The notes under the pieces were generated by a model. It had not been told where the DNA came from. It did not search any database and saw only the letters and a list, made by a program, of their open reading frames with translations. Source: Gamarada debralockiae (Eukaryota; Ascomycota; Leotiomycetes; Helotiales; Hyphodiscaceae). From it: DNA of 21,560 bases. The stretch covers positions 1 through 21,560 of the forward strand of contig NXFV01000924.1 of NCBI GenBank assembly GCA_002803225.1, in the 5' to 3' direction. The translations under genes and the position numbers were made by a program. Positions 11,173-21,112 of this stretch are shown here, in pieces (position 1 is the stretch's first letter; each line of letters begins with the position of its first letter).

Positions 11173-13102
11173 TCAACCAGACACCCACTCCACCCGATCC
11201 TCCAGCTCCGAAGCAACGCAATCTCTCACATTCTCCGCCACCTCCTTAGAAAGAAGAGCAACGCCCAACTCCTGACTTGTGAACCAACTAGCTCTGTCCA
11301 TATTACCACTTCCCAACACTGTAACGTCCTCATCAACGACAACTAGCTTCAGATGGCTCTTCACTGGCTCGCCTGCCCCTTGCTTGGGTGAAAAATATCC
11401 GATCTTCAGCGTCCCCTAAAGAGGGAGTAAGCAATCACTCACTAGATTTGAAGAATTGAGAACTCACGGGTTTGGGCATTCCGGCCTCCGGATCTCGATG
11501 CGAAGCGAGTAGGCGGCGATACCGCCGTTGTAGTTTCCAAATCTCATATTCGGTAATCGTACCTGCGGTTACGAGTTGTTCCAGAATCATCAGGCGTCGA
11601 GAAGTGACGATGGTTATATCTATCCCGCGGCTCAGGGCGGCGAGGAGCGCTTTCTGTAGATTACCCAGGAGTCAGTAATCATTCACCCAATTTAAAAGAT
11701 TCTGATCCCGAGAGTATTCATGATCCATAGCTCATCGGCCAGGCCAGGATACGAAGCATTTTCAATCCCTGAAACTCACCAGAACTGGACCGCAAGTGAG
11801 GTTCGGTGTCTGCATCCATATATTGCGGGTTGCTGTTGCGAGCAGGGTAAGGATGAAGACGTTGAGTGGGGTTGATGGTGCCTGAATCGTTGATCCGAAT
11901 TGAAACTTTGGGTTGCGATGGTGCGGGGATGGGAGCAGAATCGTCTGCGTTGCGGATGGCGGTAAGTCTATGCGGCCCAGCAAGCCTGACATCGTCCTCG
12001 TGGGGATGGCTGGGCCTCCAAGATTGATTTCACCGAACTCCCCGCGCCCAGTATTGGAAACGTCAAAGAGTGCTTCAGGGACTTCCATTCCACCTCCCTC
12101 GCGCCCCCAGAATGCGGTCCAGAAGTCGAACAGTTTTGCAGTGATTCCTCCCCGTAGCTCAATGCACCCTTCGGACCATTCCTCCCAGCTCACATTACAG
12201 CTCGGAAACCAAGCCCTCTCGCGGTCCATGAGGATGAATTTGGAGTGCATGACAGAAAATGGACGGATGAAGATGCTCTTTACAACCAAATCAAGCCCTC
12301 CCAATTGCTCTAAAGACGGCAGACCAAGTTTCCTCCATGACTCTGGAGGGTAGACGTGACCGTTCACTGAGGTGGTGTGGAAGAGCTTTTGAGAGATGGA
12401 AACTGAAGAAAGGCAGATCCGGACGCGTATTTTGCACAGTGGAAGGCCTGGACGCCGGGTTTTGGCCTTGTGGGAAAGGTTGAGCAGGAGAGACTTTATG
12501 GCGGCTTGGGAGGAAGAGGTAGCCCCTACAAAAGACTGCGTTAGAGAGCATTCGTTGACAAGGGATTTGGGGTCTGTAATCCCGAGTGTTCAAAAGGAAT
12601 GAATGATTAGATTCGGATCGTTGGGTTGAATTGAGCAATTTAACTACCCTTGCTTAAAAGGGCTGGATGGCTGATCTTTTGTCTCCCTATCTCTGCGGCG
12701 ACTTACAAAAACAGGTCACGATGATGAGCTCGTGAAGTGTGGACTCGCATGAGTGAAGCACGGATGATAGAACTTGAGAGCCGGTGCCAAGGGTGAAGCT
12801 GACTGGATCGGAAGAAGTGATGAGTACTTCGGGGTTAGAGACGTAGTAATTCGGATCATTGTTGGCTCCTGTCGAGGGCCGGAAGTCAGCATTCGCATTC
12901 GCCCATCCGATTTGGGAAGATTCTGATTGGCTTCCCTGAAGTACTACTGATTTGATTCCGGAGGCAAAAACAGCTACAGCTCAGAGAACAGCTGAAAGAT
13001 GATACTCTCTACTCTTGAACAGGTTGACTCACCTTCTTGGCTGTGAGAATTGAGCTCCGAGAGCCAGATTTTGACGACCGCTGAGGAGGTTGGCGACGCC
13101 AT
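11173..13102 (-). CDS. Phospholipase D-like protein with two HKD motifs
   Basis: Proposed exons are 13102-13033, 12973-12707, 12573-11780, 11653-11468 and 11415-11173, giving 519 residues. All four introns have GT donors (GTGAGT or GTAAGT) and AG acceptors, and all junctions keep the frame. The two HxKx4D motifs of the phospholipase D/phosphodiesterase superfamily are at His222-Lys224-Asp229 (MHSKFILMD) and His460-Lys462-Asp467 (HLKLVVVD). The second is followed by GSGNMDRASW. Both catalytic halves are therefore present in one chain. The family hydrolyses phosphodiester bonds in phospholipids or nucleic acids, and the substrate cannot be told from sequence. No signal peptide or membrane segment is evident. 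It converges on the caspase-like gene, and a CACGTG site lies about 97 bp upstream of its start. The second intron (133 nt) is the least certain boundary. Confidence 0.88.
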
Positions 13103-13825
13103 TGCGATGGCTGGACGTTATGACAGTAGGAGCATCTCGTCCATCTTTGAAGGATATATGATGTTTCTCCAATTGTTGAGCGTAGCGTCATTGCCTGCCA
13201 CGTGACAGTGAATTTTTTTTTTCTTCCCTGAAGCGACTTCTCCATTCCCCCACCCAATGACACACACCTCGTTATCGATGCGTGCCCTGAAACCGTGCTG
13301 AATTAGTTCGCATCTATAATGAGCGCCACACATGAGAACCCTAAAAAATAGGCGTCGAAAATTTCGGGTCTGCTTCTCGAGTCTACACGAATAACAAAGG
13401 CCGATTTCCACCATTGGATTGACGACTCGAATACGAGTTTTATGATGGCTTAGACACATACTGTCTCACTCATCTAAAATTCTCCTCACAGAATTCGGAC
13501 TTCAGCCAAAACCGTTTGGGTTGGGGACTTGGCCATTTTTTTTTTATCGGCGTCCAGTTCGGGTATAGTAAGGTGCGACCAGACCGCTGTCTCACAGCCT
13601 CATTTGCTTTGTGGTAAATACTGCGTCCTCGCATATTGGACCTTCTGGCGTCTAGTCTTTCGGACTTTTCATACGACGTTTCGTATAGCTCATCATCGAG
13701 TTTAGCTTTCAGACGCTGACATGAAGCTTAGAGTCAGAGGCTTGTTACAGACAATTGAGCACTGCGCATCGCCCTACGTTGTAACTGAACATAAAATTTT
13801 AATATTCTGATATTTAGATTGAGAC
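13103..13825. other. Intergenic region between divergent PLD-like and truncated caspase-like genes
   Basis: This is a probable bidirectional promoter region. It holds CACGTGAC at 13199, a run of T at 13212-13220 and a second T run at 13537-13546. No protein-like reading frame is seen. Confidence 0.6.
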
Positions 13826-14382
13826 ATGGGCAACACATGGTCCTCTGTTCCGGGGACGTCAGAGGTTCCCTTGACTAGAGAGGTGTGTTGATCAGAAGCT
13901 GAGTCTACATTCGGCGAAACTTGTCTGCGCAGTACTAAGCTTATTTGAATAAACAATAGGAACGGGAGCTCCAAAAGAACGGTTTCCTTCGGTTGGCGAA
14001 TACTCACGATATCTCCTTGGTTGACAAGCACATAGCCAACGTACAGAAATTTGCATCTGACCTTAGAGAAGCTACCAATGCAATCTGGCCAATACGAACT
14101 CAAAGTCGATATACAGAAGTCCATGTTCTTTTACTGAGCTGGACAGATGACAACCTTGGCGTTAGAGAGGAAGTGGATAGTTTACGACGAGTGCTTGAGG
14201 GCTTTTATCATTTCGATGTACAGGAATATCATATTCCAAGTGATAAGCCTGGGCAAAAGTCACAAGCGCGTGTCATGAGCTTTCTCGAGCATGACAACTC
14301 GAATAGCCTGCTCATAGTGTACTATGCCGGCCACGCACTGCCAAGTCGTCAGGAAACTGAGCTTCCAACTAATCAATCATAG
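13826..14382 (+). CDS. Truncated caspase-like protein (His half only)
   Basis: Two exons (13826-13882 and 13960-14382, 77-nt intron, phase 0) encode 159 residues. The product matches residues about 40-157 of the large caspase-like protein upstream: NTHDIS, SRYTEVHVLLL, DDNLGV, LLIVYYAGHA. By eye the similarity is about 45 percent. It stops 14 residues after the His motif, so the DCCHS half with the catalytic Cys, the zinc fingers and the tail are all missing. No Cys-half remnant is visible downstream. The start MGNTWSS fits the N-myristoylation pattern (Gly2, Ser6); exon 1 otherwise has no counterpart in the paralog. It is either a pseudogene or a short regulatory paralog. The intact frame and clean intron favour expression, but this is inference. 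Confidence 0.65.
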
Positions 14383-14403
14383 ATCTCAGAAGCATCAGAC
14401 ATC

Positions 14404-15147
14404 ATGAACGTTAGACATCCTCGGAGGTTGTTGCTTCTTGGCCTGTTCATCTTGGCCATTTTCGGGGCAGTTTCTCTATTCCAGTCCCTCCGGACTTCTC
14501 GAACATTGAAGTTGAACGGTAATGCAGAACAAGAGAGAATCGTACGGGACTTGGAAGATCAGAGCGCTCGAGTGCCAGACATACCATTCGATGAAGAACC
14601 CACCGAACGTCTAGAGTTGATCAGTCTTGGGAATCAAAACACGGTGATGTGCTGGCCTAACGTCGGCGGTATTATTGTCGGCACGCATCTCAGCAGTGTC
14701 GAGCTTGACTTCCTAAAGCTACCACGTTTCGAAAGCGTCCAGCGCTCCTATAATGCCACGGAGGAAGACGAGTTTTGTCGGCAGCTGCGCAGGGTGGGTG
14801 GGAAATGGTGGCGCAACTATGGGGATTATCAGTTGGCAACTCTCTACTTGGGGAGACCTACAACAGTAAGGGAAAAAGAAGGTCTTCTGCTAGGATGGCC
14901 TGAGGAGGGCGGAGTTTGGGTGATGAGGGAGATTAGCAGGAACCGGTTTGGTATGAGACCTGGCGTGTGGAGGATGAGAAATGCTCATACGATGGAAGAG
15001 AGGTGCAAAGCTATGGAGATGGCTGGTGCTACCTACTATAAGAATCCCGAAGACTGCGAGTTTGTGAAACCGCTACTAGATAGATTCGGTGAGCATGGGT
15101 GGGAGCAATCAGATTATGTGTACGGAGATCCGAAGGATGAGTATTAA
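14404..15147 (+). CDS. Single-pass membrane protein of unknown function
   Basis: This single-exon gene encodes 247 residues and starts at an ATG in good context (CATCATGA). A basic N-terminus (RHPRR) followed by a hydrophobic segment at about 8-26 predicts a type II signal anchor, with most of the chain in the lumen or outside. The rest is soluble, rich in Trp, Arg and Glu. Two related segments contain WPNVGGIIV and WPEEGGVWVMR, suggesting an internal repeat. There is one N-glycosylation sequon (NATE) and several Cys residues. I do not recognise the family. It starts only 21 bp after the stop of the truncated caspase-like gene on the same strand, too close for a normal fungal promoter. Codon use and length support a real gene. 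Confidence 0.75.
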   Translation: MNVRHPRRLLLLGLFILAIFGAVSLFQSLRTSRTLKLNGNAEQERIVRDLEDQSARVPDIPFDEEPTERLELISLGNQNTVMCWPNVGGIIVGTHLSSVELDFLKLPRFESVQRSYNATEEDEFCRQLRRVGGKWWRNYGDYQLATLYLGRPTTVREKEGLLLGWPEEGGVWVMREISRNRFGMRPGVWRMRNAHTMEERCKAMEMAGATYYKNPEDCEFVKPLLDRFGEHGWEQSDYVYGDPKDEY

Positions 15148-17491
15148 AGTTGTATCTAAGCTTCAGTTTCTCAGGTACTATGCGTCGGAGAATGATAGTT
15201 GCTCAAAGTCTTCGTATCTTTGATTCCTACCCTTGCTTTACAGAACCTTGCATAACCTTGAAATCAATCTCTGGTGATTTGCCATATTGATATGACTTTT
15301 TGTCAATTCTTTCCATGCTACTCCAAGATTTAAGCTGGATTGCGAAGATATTTTTGCAGCTCGGCACAAACTCAAAGAGCTTTGATATCAGGAAGACAGG
15401 GCTTACCCAAGGCCGTCAAAACAGCATCTAAGCCAATGAGTGTCTCATTCTCTTCCAGACGTGTTTTGAAGGATGTCTGCCAAGCTTGCATGGTCAGTAC
15501 CTCCAGCACCGCTGGCTCCAGCGCTCTCATTGTCCCAGTATGTCCCGTGCAATGGGTCAGGCGAGGAGGGGCTGCGTTACTACATTGGTTTGATGCAGTG
15601 ATTTGGGCGAATAAAAACCCCTTTATTTGCAGAGCGGGGGAGGAAAGTCTCGTCCAGGCTGGGAGATCGAGGGCACAGCTGCTGCTACACTTGCAATTTC
15701 ATTGCCTGAAGCCCCAATCGCCCTTTGGTAGACACACGTATTCCACCGACTTCTTCTGTATTTGGGTCTTGAACGAAAGATACTCTTGCATCATTAAATA
15801 CCTCCATCTATTTCCATCACTTCGTGTATAAGCCACGTACTGTCCAGCTATATAATATATTTATTAGCATGCAGTCTGTCACATTTTCGATTCGACCATA
15901 TACTGTTGTTTACCAATTTGCCTAGTCCGGCCAACTAGATCATAAATCGCACTATCCCTCCCAATGGTGACTTCTCGCATATTTCCTTGATCTTAGGATG
16001 CATAATTGGCCACAGGTTCAAGGTCGACTCCGCTGGTACCCTGTTGGGTATCTCGATCTGACCACCAGTCTGAGGATCCAAAATTGTCCTCTTGTACTTA
16101 AATTATAACGTATCAGGAAGGCATGATAGACCCTGTACGAGACGCACACGTGATGTGATGTTGATCCGACACAGTTCTTGATCACTTCCTCTTCTCGTCT
16201 GTAGGTGAGTATCAGCAGCTTTGCAAGCATTATGCTTTCGTACCAACGGGCAATTATAGGTCGAGTTCGCTCATATGTTCCGCTTTGCTGATTTCGTGGG
16301 AGCGGCCGGGACTAGCGCACGCCCAGGTAGAGGTTACCTAGGCTAAGTCGGAATTCTTGTAGTGATGAATTAAGACCGTATGATAATTGTCATTTATGGA
16401 GGTGCTCATCTACGATCTCGAGGTAAGATAGGAGTCCGCCTGCATCACCTTGACCGTTAACTATACCAGAATATTGCAACACTCGAAAGTGCTAATTCTC
16501 CTGTGACCTAGTGGACGGTTCCCACATTGCTTAATCCATGGACATCTTTGTCTAAGGCAGTAGAGAGTACGGACATCGAGCAGATGGTTGAACGAGAGTT
16601 GCCAGCACAAAGACCAACACGCTTAACCGACTCACACCCCACCACCGCTCCTTATGGGAGTAGAGACTACTATAAGATAAGAAGAATTGCTACCGCAAAA
16701 TGGTATATAGACAGACCGCCGCTTACAGATTCTCGACGGATGGCGGTCACTTGAGTAAGTCTGAGAAGAAACGATTGGGCTTGTACGAAGCCTGGTGTAC
16801 TGTACATCCTCCGGCCAAACACACTTGTGGCTTCCACGTACTTGCTTGCATAAGTGTTCAAATAGCGGTCGGCGGCGACGTCAGCCGAAAGATCAGATGG
16901 CCTTTCATATCGAATGACTTGGCGGCGGTTTGAGCCGAGTCTAGTGAGTGTACCATCTTCTTTGCAGTTTTGTCTTTCGGACTAGGCCCCATTACCTACT
17001 TTCCACAACCGACAAAGAGTCACCAAGGAACAACTGTGGCCAGCTATTTTACCACCGGAATGTTTGCGCTTCCCAACTCTCTGCCTCACATAACCAGCGC
17101 CGCCTTTGCTCAGGCTCGGCTCAGGCCTGCTCACCCTATTTAAGCAATCCAGCGCGGACACGAACTATCTCACTAGAAATCATCAACATTTAACGAGTTG
17201 TATTTTCAGACCTCTCCTCCTCCGGCCAAGGAATCTCAAATAGGTCAGTACTATATATTCAGAATGATACCAATAGATACGAAGACACTAAGCTAAGATG
17301 TTATTTCGACTCCCTGTACGTTTTACCTCGGCCAGGCGCTTATTCCGCCGGTGTAGTCCGACTAGATCGGATTTTTCCCCTCACGAAATTTCTAGGAGTT
17401 TACATAGATCCTAATGGGCTGTCGAACGGAAAGATTTTGAGAATCCATCGTTAATGACTGATCATGCATGTGACTGAACTCTGGGGAACTT
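15148..17491. other. Long region without intact genes
   Basis: There is no convincing complete gene in 2.3 kb. On the minus strand at about 15378-15800, several short protein-like stretches are readable in different frames and broken by stops, which suggests an old decayed gene I cannot identify. A core-promoter-like stretch on the plus strand (CTATTTAAG at 17135-17143, followed by an ATCATCAAC leader-like sequence) has no reading frame behind it. An inverted TCCGA-N5-TCGGA lies at 17356-17370, a possible zinc-cluster factor site. Confidence 0.5.
15378..15800 (-). pseudogene. Possible decayed gene, family unknown
   Basis: Minus-strand frames contain segments with coding-like composition, such as IGASGNEIASVAAAVPS and DPLHGTYWDNESAGASG, each ended by stops and lying in different frames. 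No arrangement of short introns that I tried joins them. I do not recognise the family, and chance open frames cannot be excluded. Confidence 0.25.
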
Positions 17492-18541
17492 TCATAAATG
17501 GCTATCAGGAGGTTTTCGCCGCCCTTTAAGCTGCTCTGGGTGATCTACATCCTGATCACCAACACCAATAGTAGAGCCTTTATCAAGCTTCACGTCTTCT
17601 GGAACACGGAGTCCAACTTCAGCAGCTCGACCCCTCTGGTTAAATCTGAGATCATTCCATAATTCTCCATTCGCTAGCAGATTTTTCAAGCTTTCTGGAT
17701 CCTCGAGCTCGGGGAAGTGGCCGGCTTCAGGGAAGACCATTATCTTCCCACTCTGCAGGTATTCCAAGACAGAGTTTGGGTTGCTCCATCGATGGGTACG
17801 ATCTGATCCGCCCCACATCACCACCGCCGGCTGAGTGACTTTGAAAGAAAGATTCTTGGCCTGGGCCCAAGTTTGGGCCAAAGACGCAAGGCAAAAAATA
17901 CCTCCACTGGATAACACCTTTCGAGCTGGCTCAGCGAAGCCGTTCGTTGGCTTTCCTGGGGGTAATGCGTTGTTGTACCAAATATCAGATACTCTCTGCG
18001 GGGCCACGGCAAGGAACAGTTGCCCTATGACAGGAGTTCCTATCAGGCCACTGTTCATACCAACGCGACGTGACCAAGCCTGTTCCTCGTCCCAATGCGG
18101 ACACTGCGATACGACGAGACGGTCGACCAGCGAGGGCTGGTCAGTGGCCAGCAGGAACGCAACATAGCTCCAAGCACAAGGAAACATCAGCGTGGCTGGC
18201 TCTGCATGTAGCTTGACGATGGTGTGTGCAACAATGCTAGCGTACTGCTGCAGAGAAAAGTCGAAACTTGAACTAGGCCATGAGAATCCAAACCCGGGCA
18301 TTTCGATGCAGATCAGACGGTACGATGGTGATAGCAACTCAAAGATCGCATCGTAATGCTCAAGAACATTTGGGCCATCACAGGCAAATATGACACTTGG
18401 GGATTGGCCTCCGCTGTCGCGTATGCGAATTGGACCAGCTGGGGTTTGGAGAAAGCTGATGTTGGGACGGGTGATGGCTTGTGCGACTGACGGAGATCCG
18501 CCAACGCGCATTCGGAGGAGATCAACCCACTTAGCCGCCAT
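17492..18541 (-). CDS. Alpha/beta hydrolase with Cys at the nucleophile position
   Basis: This is a single-exon gene of 349 residues, ATG at 18541. The N-terminal strand pair FLQTPAGPIRIRDSGG, the ICIEMPGFGFSWP segment, an acid residue in WGGSDRTHR and the final His in EAGHFPELEDPE are typical of the alpha/beta hydrolase fold (haloperoxidase/dehalogenase/epoxide hydrolase branch). Where the nucleophile elbow GxSxG should be, the chain reads TLMFPCAWSYVAFLLA, placing Cys122 at the Ser site. The catalytic set would be Cys-Asp-His, as known for dienelactone hydrolase. No signal peptide is seen, so it is probably cytosolic. The last 45 residues are a polar extension beyond the fold. The neighbour upstream is a glycosyltransferase remnant on the opposite strand. 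The substrate is unknown. Confidence 0.88.
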   Translation of the reverse strand: MAAKWVDLLRMRVGGSPSVAQAITRPNISFLQTPAGPIRIRDSGGQSPSVIFACDGPNVLEHYDAIFELLSPSYRLICIEMPGFGFSWPSSSFDFSLQQYASIVAHTIVKLHAEPATLMFPCAWSYVAFLLATDQPSLVDRLVVSQCPHWDEEQAWSRRVGMNSGLIGTPVIGQLFLAVAPQRVSDIWYNNALPPGKPTNGFAEPARKVLSSGGIFCLASLAQTWAQAKNLSFKVTQPAVVMWGGSDRTHRWSNPNSVLEYLQSGKIMVFPEAGHFPELEDPESLKNLLANGELWNDLRFNQRGRAAEVGLRVPEDVKLDKGSTIGVGDQDVDHPEQLKGRRKPPDSHL

Positions 18542-18766
18542 GATGATAAGATAGCGCGACTGGTTTGAAAGAAATCGTTATTAGTTCTAGTAGTAATAAA
18601 CGCTGATACTCCTTTCACTGTATTACATTGATGATGATCTGTTATCAATAATTGGAAGGCACGCGAAGCGGGGTTCCCTTGGTGTTTTACCTCGGTCTAG
18701 CAGTTCTTTACTTGGTGTAACATCTAGGCATCTTTGCATTTGGTTCAGCCATCTGGCTTGGATCGG

Positions 18767-18801
18767 GCTTGCTTACCCGAGCTCAGGTCCAAGACGGGAA
18801 A
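18767..18801 (+). repeat. Dispersed direct repeat, copy A
   Basis: The stretch GCTTGCTTACCC..AGCTCAGG followed by TCCAAGACGGGAAA recurs with small changes at 19427-19482. The second copy carries an extra internal AGCTCAGGCTAAGCAGCAGC. The two copies flank the glycosyltransferase fragment. Confidence 0.6.
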
Positions 18802-18804
18802 TAG

Positions 18805-19026
18805 TTGCTCACGCGTAGAGGGTGGAATTCGATTTCTGAGAGCTTGGCGCAGGGCGTGCCGATGGTTTGCTGGCCAATGAGCTATGGGAACGTCCTCAAC
18901 GTCTTCCACTTAGCATCGACTGGGAAGGTAACCGTACCACGATTCCTTTCCGCCCGCTCTGACGATGTAAATATTATTGAATGCACTCTGAGCAAGGAAA
19001 TTGATCGTGCACAATCCAGGAAGTGA
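18805..19026 (+). pseudogene. UDP-glycosyltransferase C-terminal fragment
   Basis: The frame reads RRGWNSISESLAQGVPMVCWP near its start, which matches the core of the signature box of family 1 UDP-glycosyltransferases, where HCGWNS..E and GVPM..WP bind the nucleotide sugar. About 50 more residues follow before a stop. There is a TAG directly upstream of the fragment, no ATG, and nothing resembling the acceptor-binding half of the enzyme. The usual His-Cys before GWNS has become Arg-Arg. This is a remnant of a roughly 450-500 residue enzyme and cannot be active. Confidence 0.8.
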
Positions 19027-19568
19027 AAGGGCGGCCTGGACAGTTCGTTTAATGGCTTCCCTGTCCAGATGAAATATCAATCAAGGCTCACAGCCCCAGA
19101 GATCTCCGACCACTTTCTGCGGATGACTGCGAATTTGCAACAGCTGCCATTTTGGATGGCCGGATGTTGAGAGTAGATGGAAGGCTGACCGAAGCTCGAG
19201 GCGTGACTGTCAGCTCTAGCCTTCTGGGATTGAAGATGTAGACAATGCATTCGGAGATGTCATACGAGGCTGAGCCCACTTAACCTTACGAGCATCACGT
19301 GTACATAAGCGAATGTAGATCCAAAAAAGGCTCCAAGGGATCCTTGTCAGTGCCAAAATAGGGCCCCCCTAGAGACAAGACGAGGAAAGTGTAAACCGGG
19401 GTCAGGAATGCTCACCCTCGGCTTAAGCTTGCTCACCCATAGCTCAGGCTAAGCAGCAGCAGCTCAGATCCAAAGACGGAAAGGGAAAATTCCATGACAA
19501 ACATCCCAATGTGAGGTTCGTTGTTCTCATTATGGTTTAGTTGCATTTCTGTCCTAATACCTCTTCCG
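19027..19568. other. Region with short coding debris and repeats
   Basis: A 48-codon plus-strand frame at 19095-19241 (containing LRPLSADDCEFATAAILDGRM) has protein-like composition but no start and no neighbours in frame. CACGTG lies at 19296. The region also carries TGCTCACCC at 19409 and 19430 and the second copy of the dispersed repeat. Nothing intact is seen. Confidence 0.45.
19427..19482 (+). repeat. Dispersed direct repeat, copy B
   Basis: It contains GCTTGCTCACCCATAGCTCAGG and then AGCTCAGATCCAAAGACGG, matching 18767-18801 apart from an inserted stretch. A related 16-mer, CAGGAATGCTCACCCT (19403-19418), resembles CAGGCCTGCTCACCCT at 17122-17137. Confidence 0.6.
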
Positions 19569-20806
19569 AGAACGCCCTTTCTCCCACTTCTTGGGCACGA
19601 TGAAATGGCGGAAATGTTCGAGAAAATTCTGAAAGACCTACAACGCAATTTTAGCCCTAGAATACTTCAGCACCTCTCTTCAAGGTTACGGGTGAGCCTA
19701 GGCGCGGGTGACTTCTACGCGGCCGTGAAGGACGAGAACAGATACCAGGACCGATGTGGCAAGTTGGCAGAAGAGATATTCGTTTGTTTGAGTGAATTTC
19801 GCAGCCCCTGCCCCTGACAACTTCGAATCTGCCTCGAGATGCGATTTCGCGTCCCAGTATCTCATACCCCATATGTTGGCAGATGGATTTTCTAGGGCTC
19901 ACCAATCAATGTTCCACGGTCGACGGGTTGCAGTAATTGGGGACGAAAAGCTGGCACTGATCCCCGCATCTGCTCGGAAAGGCGACATTATCTGCTGCAT
20001 TGCTGTATCACCCATTCCCTACGTTCTGCGACCCTAGGAAGTGTTTGAGACCATACAAGATAGTGCCGTGTACGAGTAGTTCACTTTACCAACGACTACT
20101 GCCGACGCCATTGGTTTAGACGTGGATTCTGGCTCCGGATGTTCATCAACTGGTTCGTCATCAGAGTACAGTCCACGTGTGGCCTTCGATGAGACGACAG
20201 GAACTGCCGTTCATTGGCTCACCAAAGTTGAAAAGCCTTGCCGTGGCAAGCAATGTGGATCTGCCGCGCCCAAAAAATCATACCATGAAGAATTCTGGGA
20301 CAACCAACACGATTGCGTCCAATATCGAGCTCGCAAGGTACGGGACCCATCCACATTCAATTCCCAATCAGACCAAACTGAACTCCTTCAAAGACACGTT
20401 GCGACCTGTCAAAACATGTTCGTATCCAATGCAAGTCTGATCGCATCGTAGAGCCTTGCACATATGGTAAGAAGCATCATTCAATGGTCATGATCAAGTA
20501 CTGACAAGTGTTCATATTCCCAGATAATCCATGGGACATTCGAAATTTGAGATTGGGGCCCACTACAAGTTTATTGGGGAATGCTTTGTTGAAGAGATTA
20601 TGTACGGATGGGCTGCTCAAGCACTCGCGAATGGAGACAAGAAGATCTTCGCGATTCATTGCAGTTATGGCAATGAGAAAGTGTCTTTCTGCCTCTGTCG
20701 GGATCTTTGGGCACGATATCGCTTCTCTACAGCTGCACCGAATAGCATATCGAGGATGTTCTCACGAAATGACAGATTTCACCAGGGGTGGAGGGGCGGC
20801 TTTTAA
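19569..20806 (+). pseudogene. Broken heterokaryon-incompatibility (HET) protein, C-terminal part
   Basis: Three frames carry pieces. 19569-19817 encodes a soluble stretch (HDEMAEMFEKILKDLQRNF..YAAVKDENRYQDRC). 19795-20037 encodes FHGRRVAVIGDEKLALIPASARKGD.. and then PYVLRP, the glycine-rich end typical of fungal HET proteins (GRR..G..GLGP..GD..C.L.G...P.VLR). 20531-20806 encodes HYKFIGECFVEEIMYGWAAQAL, matching the family's closing Y.(F/L)(I/V)GE(C/A)Y(V/I).G(I/L)M.GEA motif. In-frame TAG codons at 20035 and 20077 and at least two frame changes interrupt it. About 490 bp separate PYVLRP from YKFIGEC, far more than in intact homologues, so an insertion is likely. No HET domain proper (the N-terminal half) is seen. 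HET proteins trigger cell death on non-self fusion. Confidence 0.75.
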
Positions 20807-21112
20807 TCCCACTCTATAAGAAAAAGGGAGGAATTTAATCATTTACAGCGCTTCACCAATTCGCCACCCCGCAATGTAGCCATAAAACGCTAGTTATAAT
20901 CTCGAACCAACTTCATCAAATTCATACATAACGCTTCACTGACACTTCCAAAACGTCTCAGGGATGGATTAAAGCAGAACGAATCGCACGATCGAGAGAC
21001 ACTACCCTCGACACTAACAAAACGCTCGACCTTGACACTAGGCTCATAACCTCTCTGAGAACCCCAAAACCCGGCTCACACCGTTCCGACCCCTCTACAT
21101 CTCCAACTGACC
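20807..21112. other. Intergenic region
   Basis: This lies between the HET remnant and the 3' end of the last minus-strand coding-like stretch. It is rich in short CA/AC strings, and I see no gene or structured element. Confidence 0.6.

Noticed and set aside
14340..14403. Intron joining the truncated caspase frame to the membrane-protein frame (GTCGTC..CATAG, 38 nt)
   Set aside because: The donor is weak, the intron is very short, and the join runs into a stop 12 codons later instead of entering the second frame.
15340..15831. 163-codon plus-strand open frame
   Set aside because: It lacks an ATG start (opens with TTG), and its composition is that of an antisense shadow of coding debris on the minus strand.
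16527..16754. 75-codon plus-strand frame in the gene-poor region
   Set aside because: No protein-like pattern or context was found; length is within chance.
17305..18700. GTTTTACCTCGG repeated at about 17320 and 18684 as ends of a transposon around the hydrolase
   Set aside because: The copies are direct, only 12 bp long, and show no target duplication or inverted partner.
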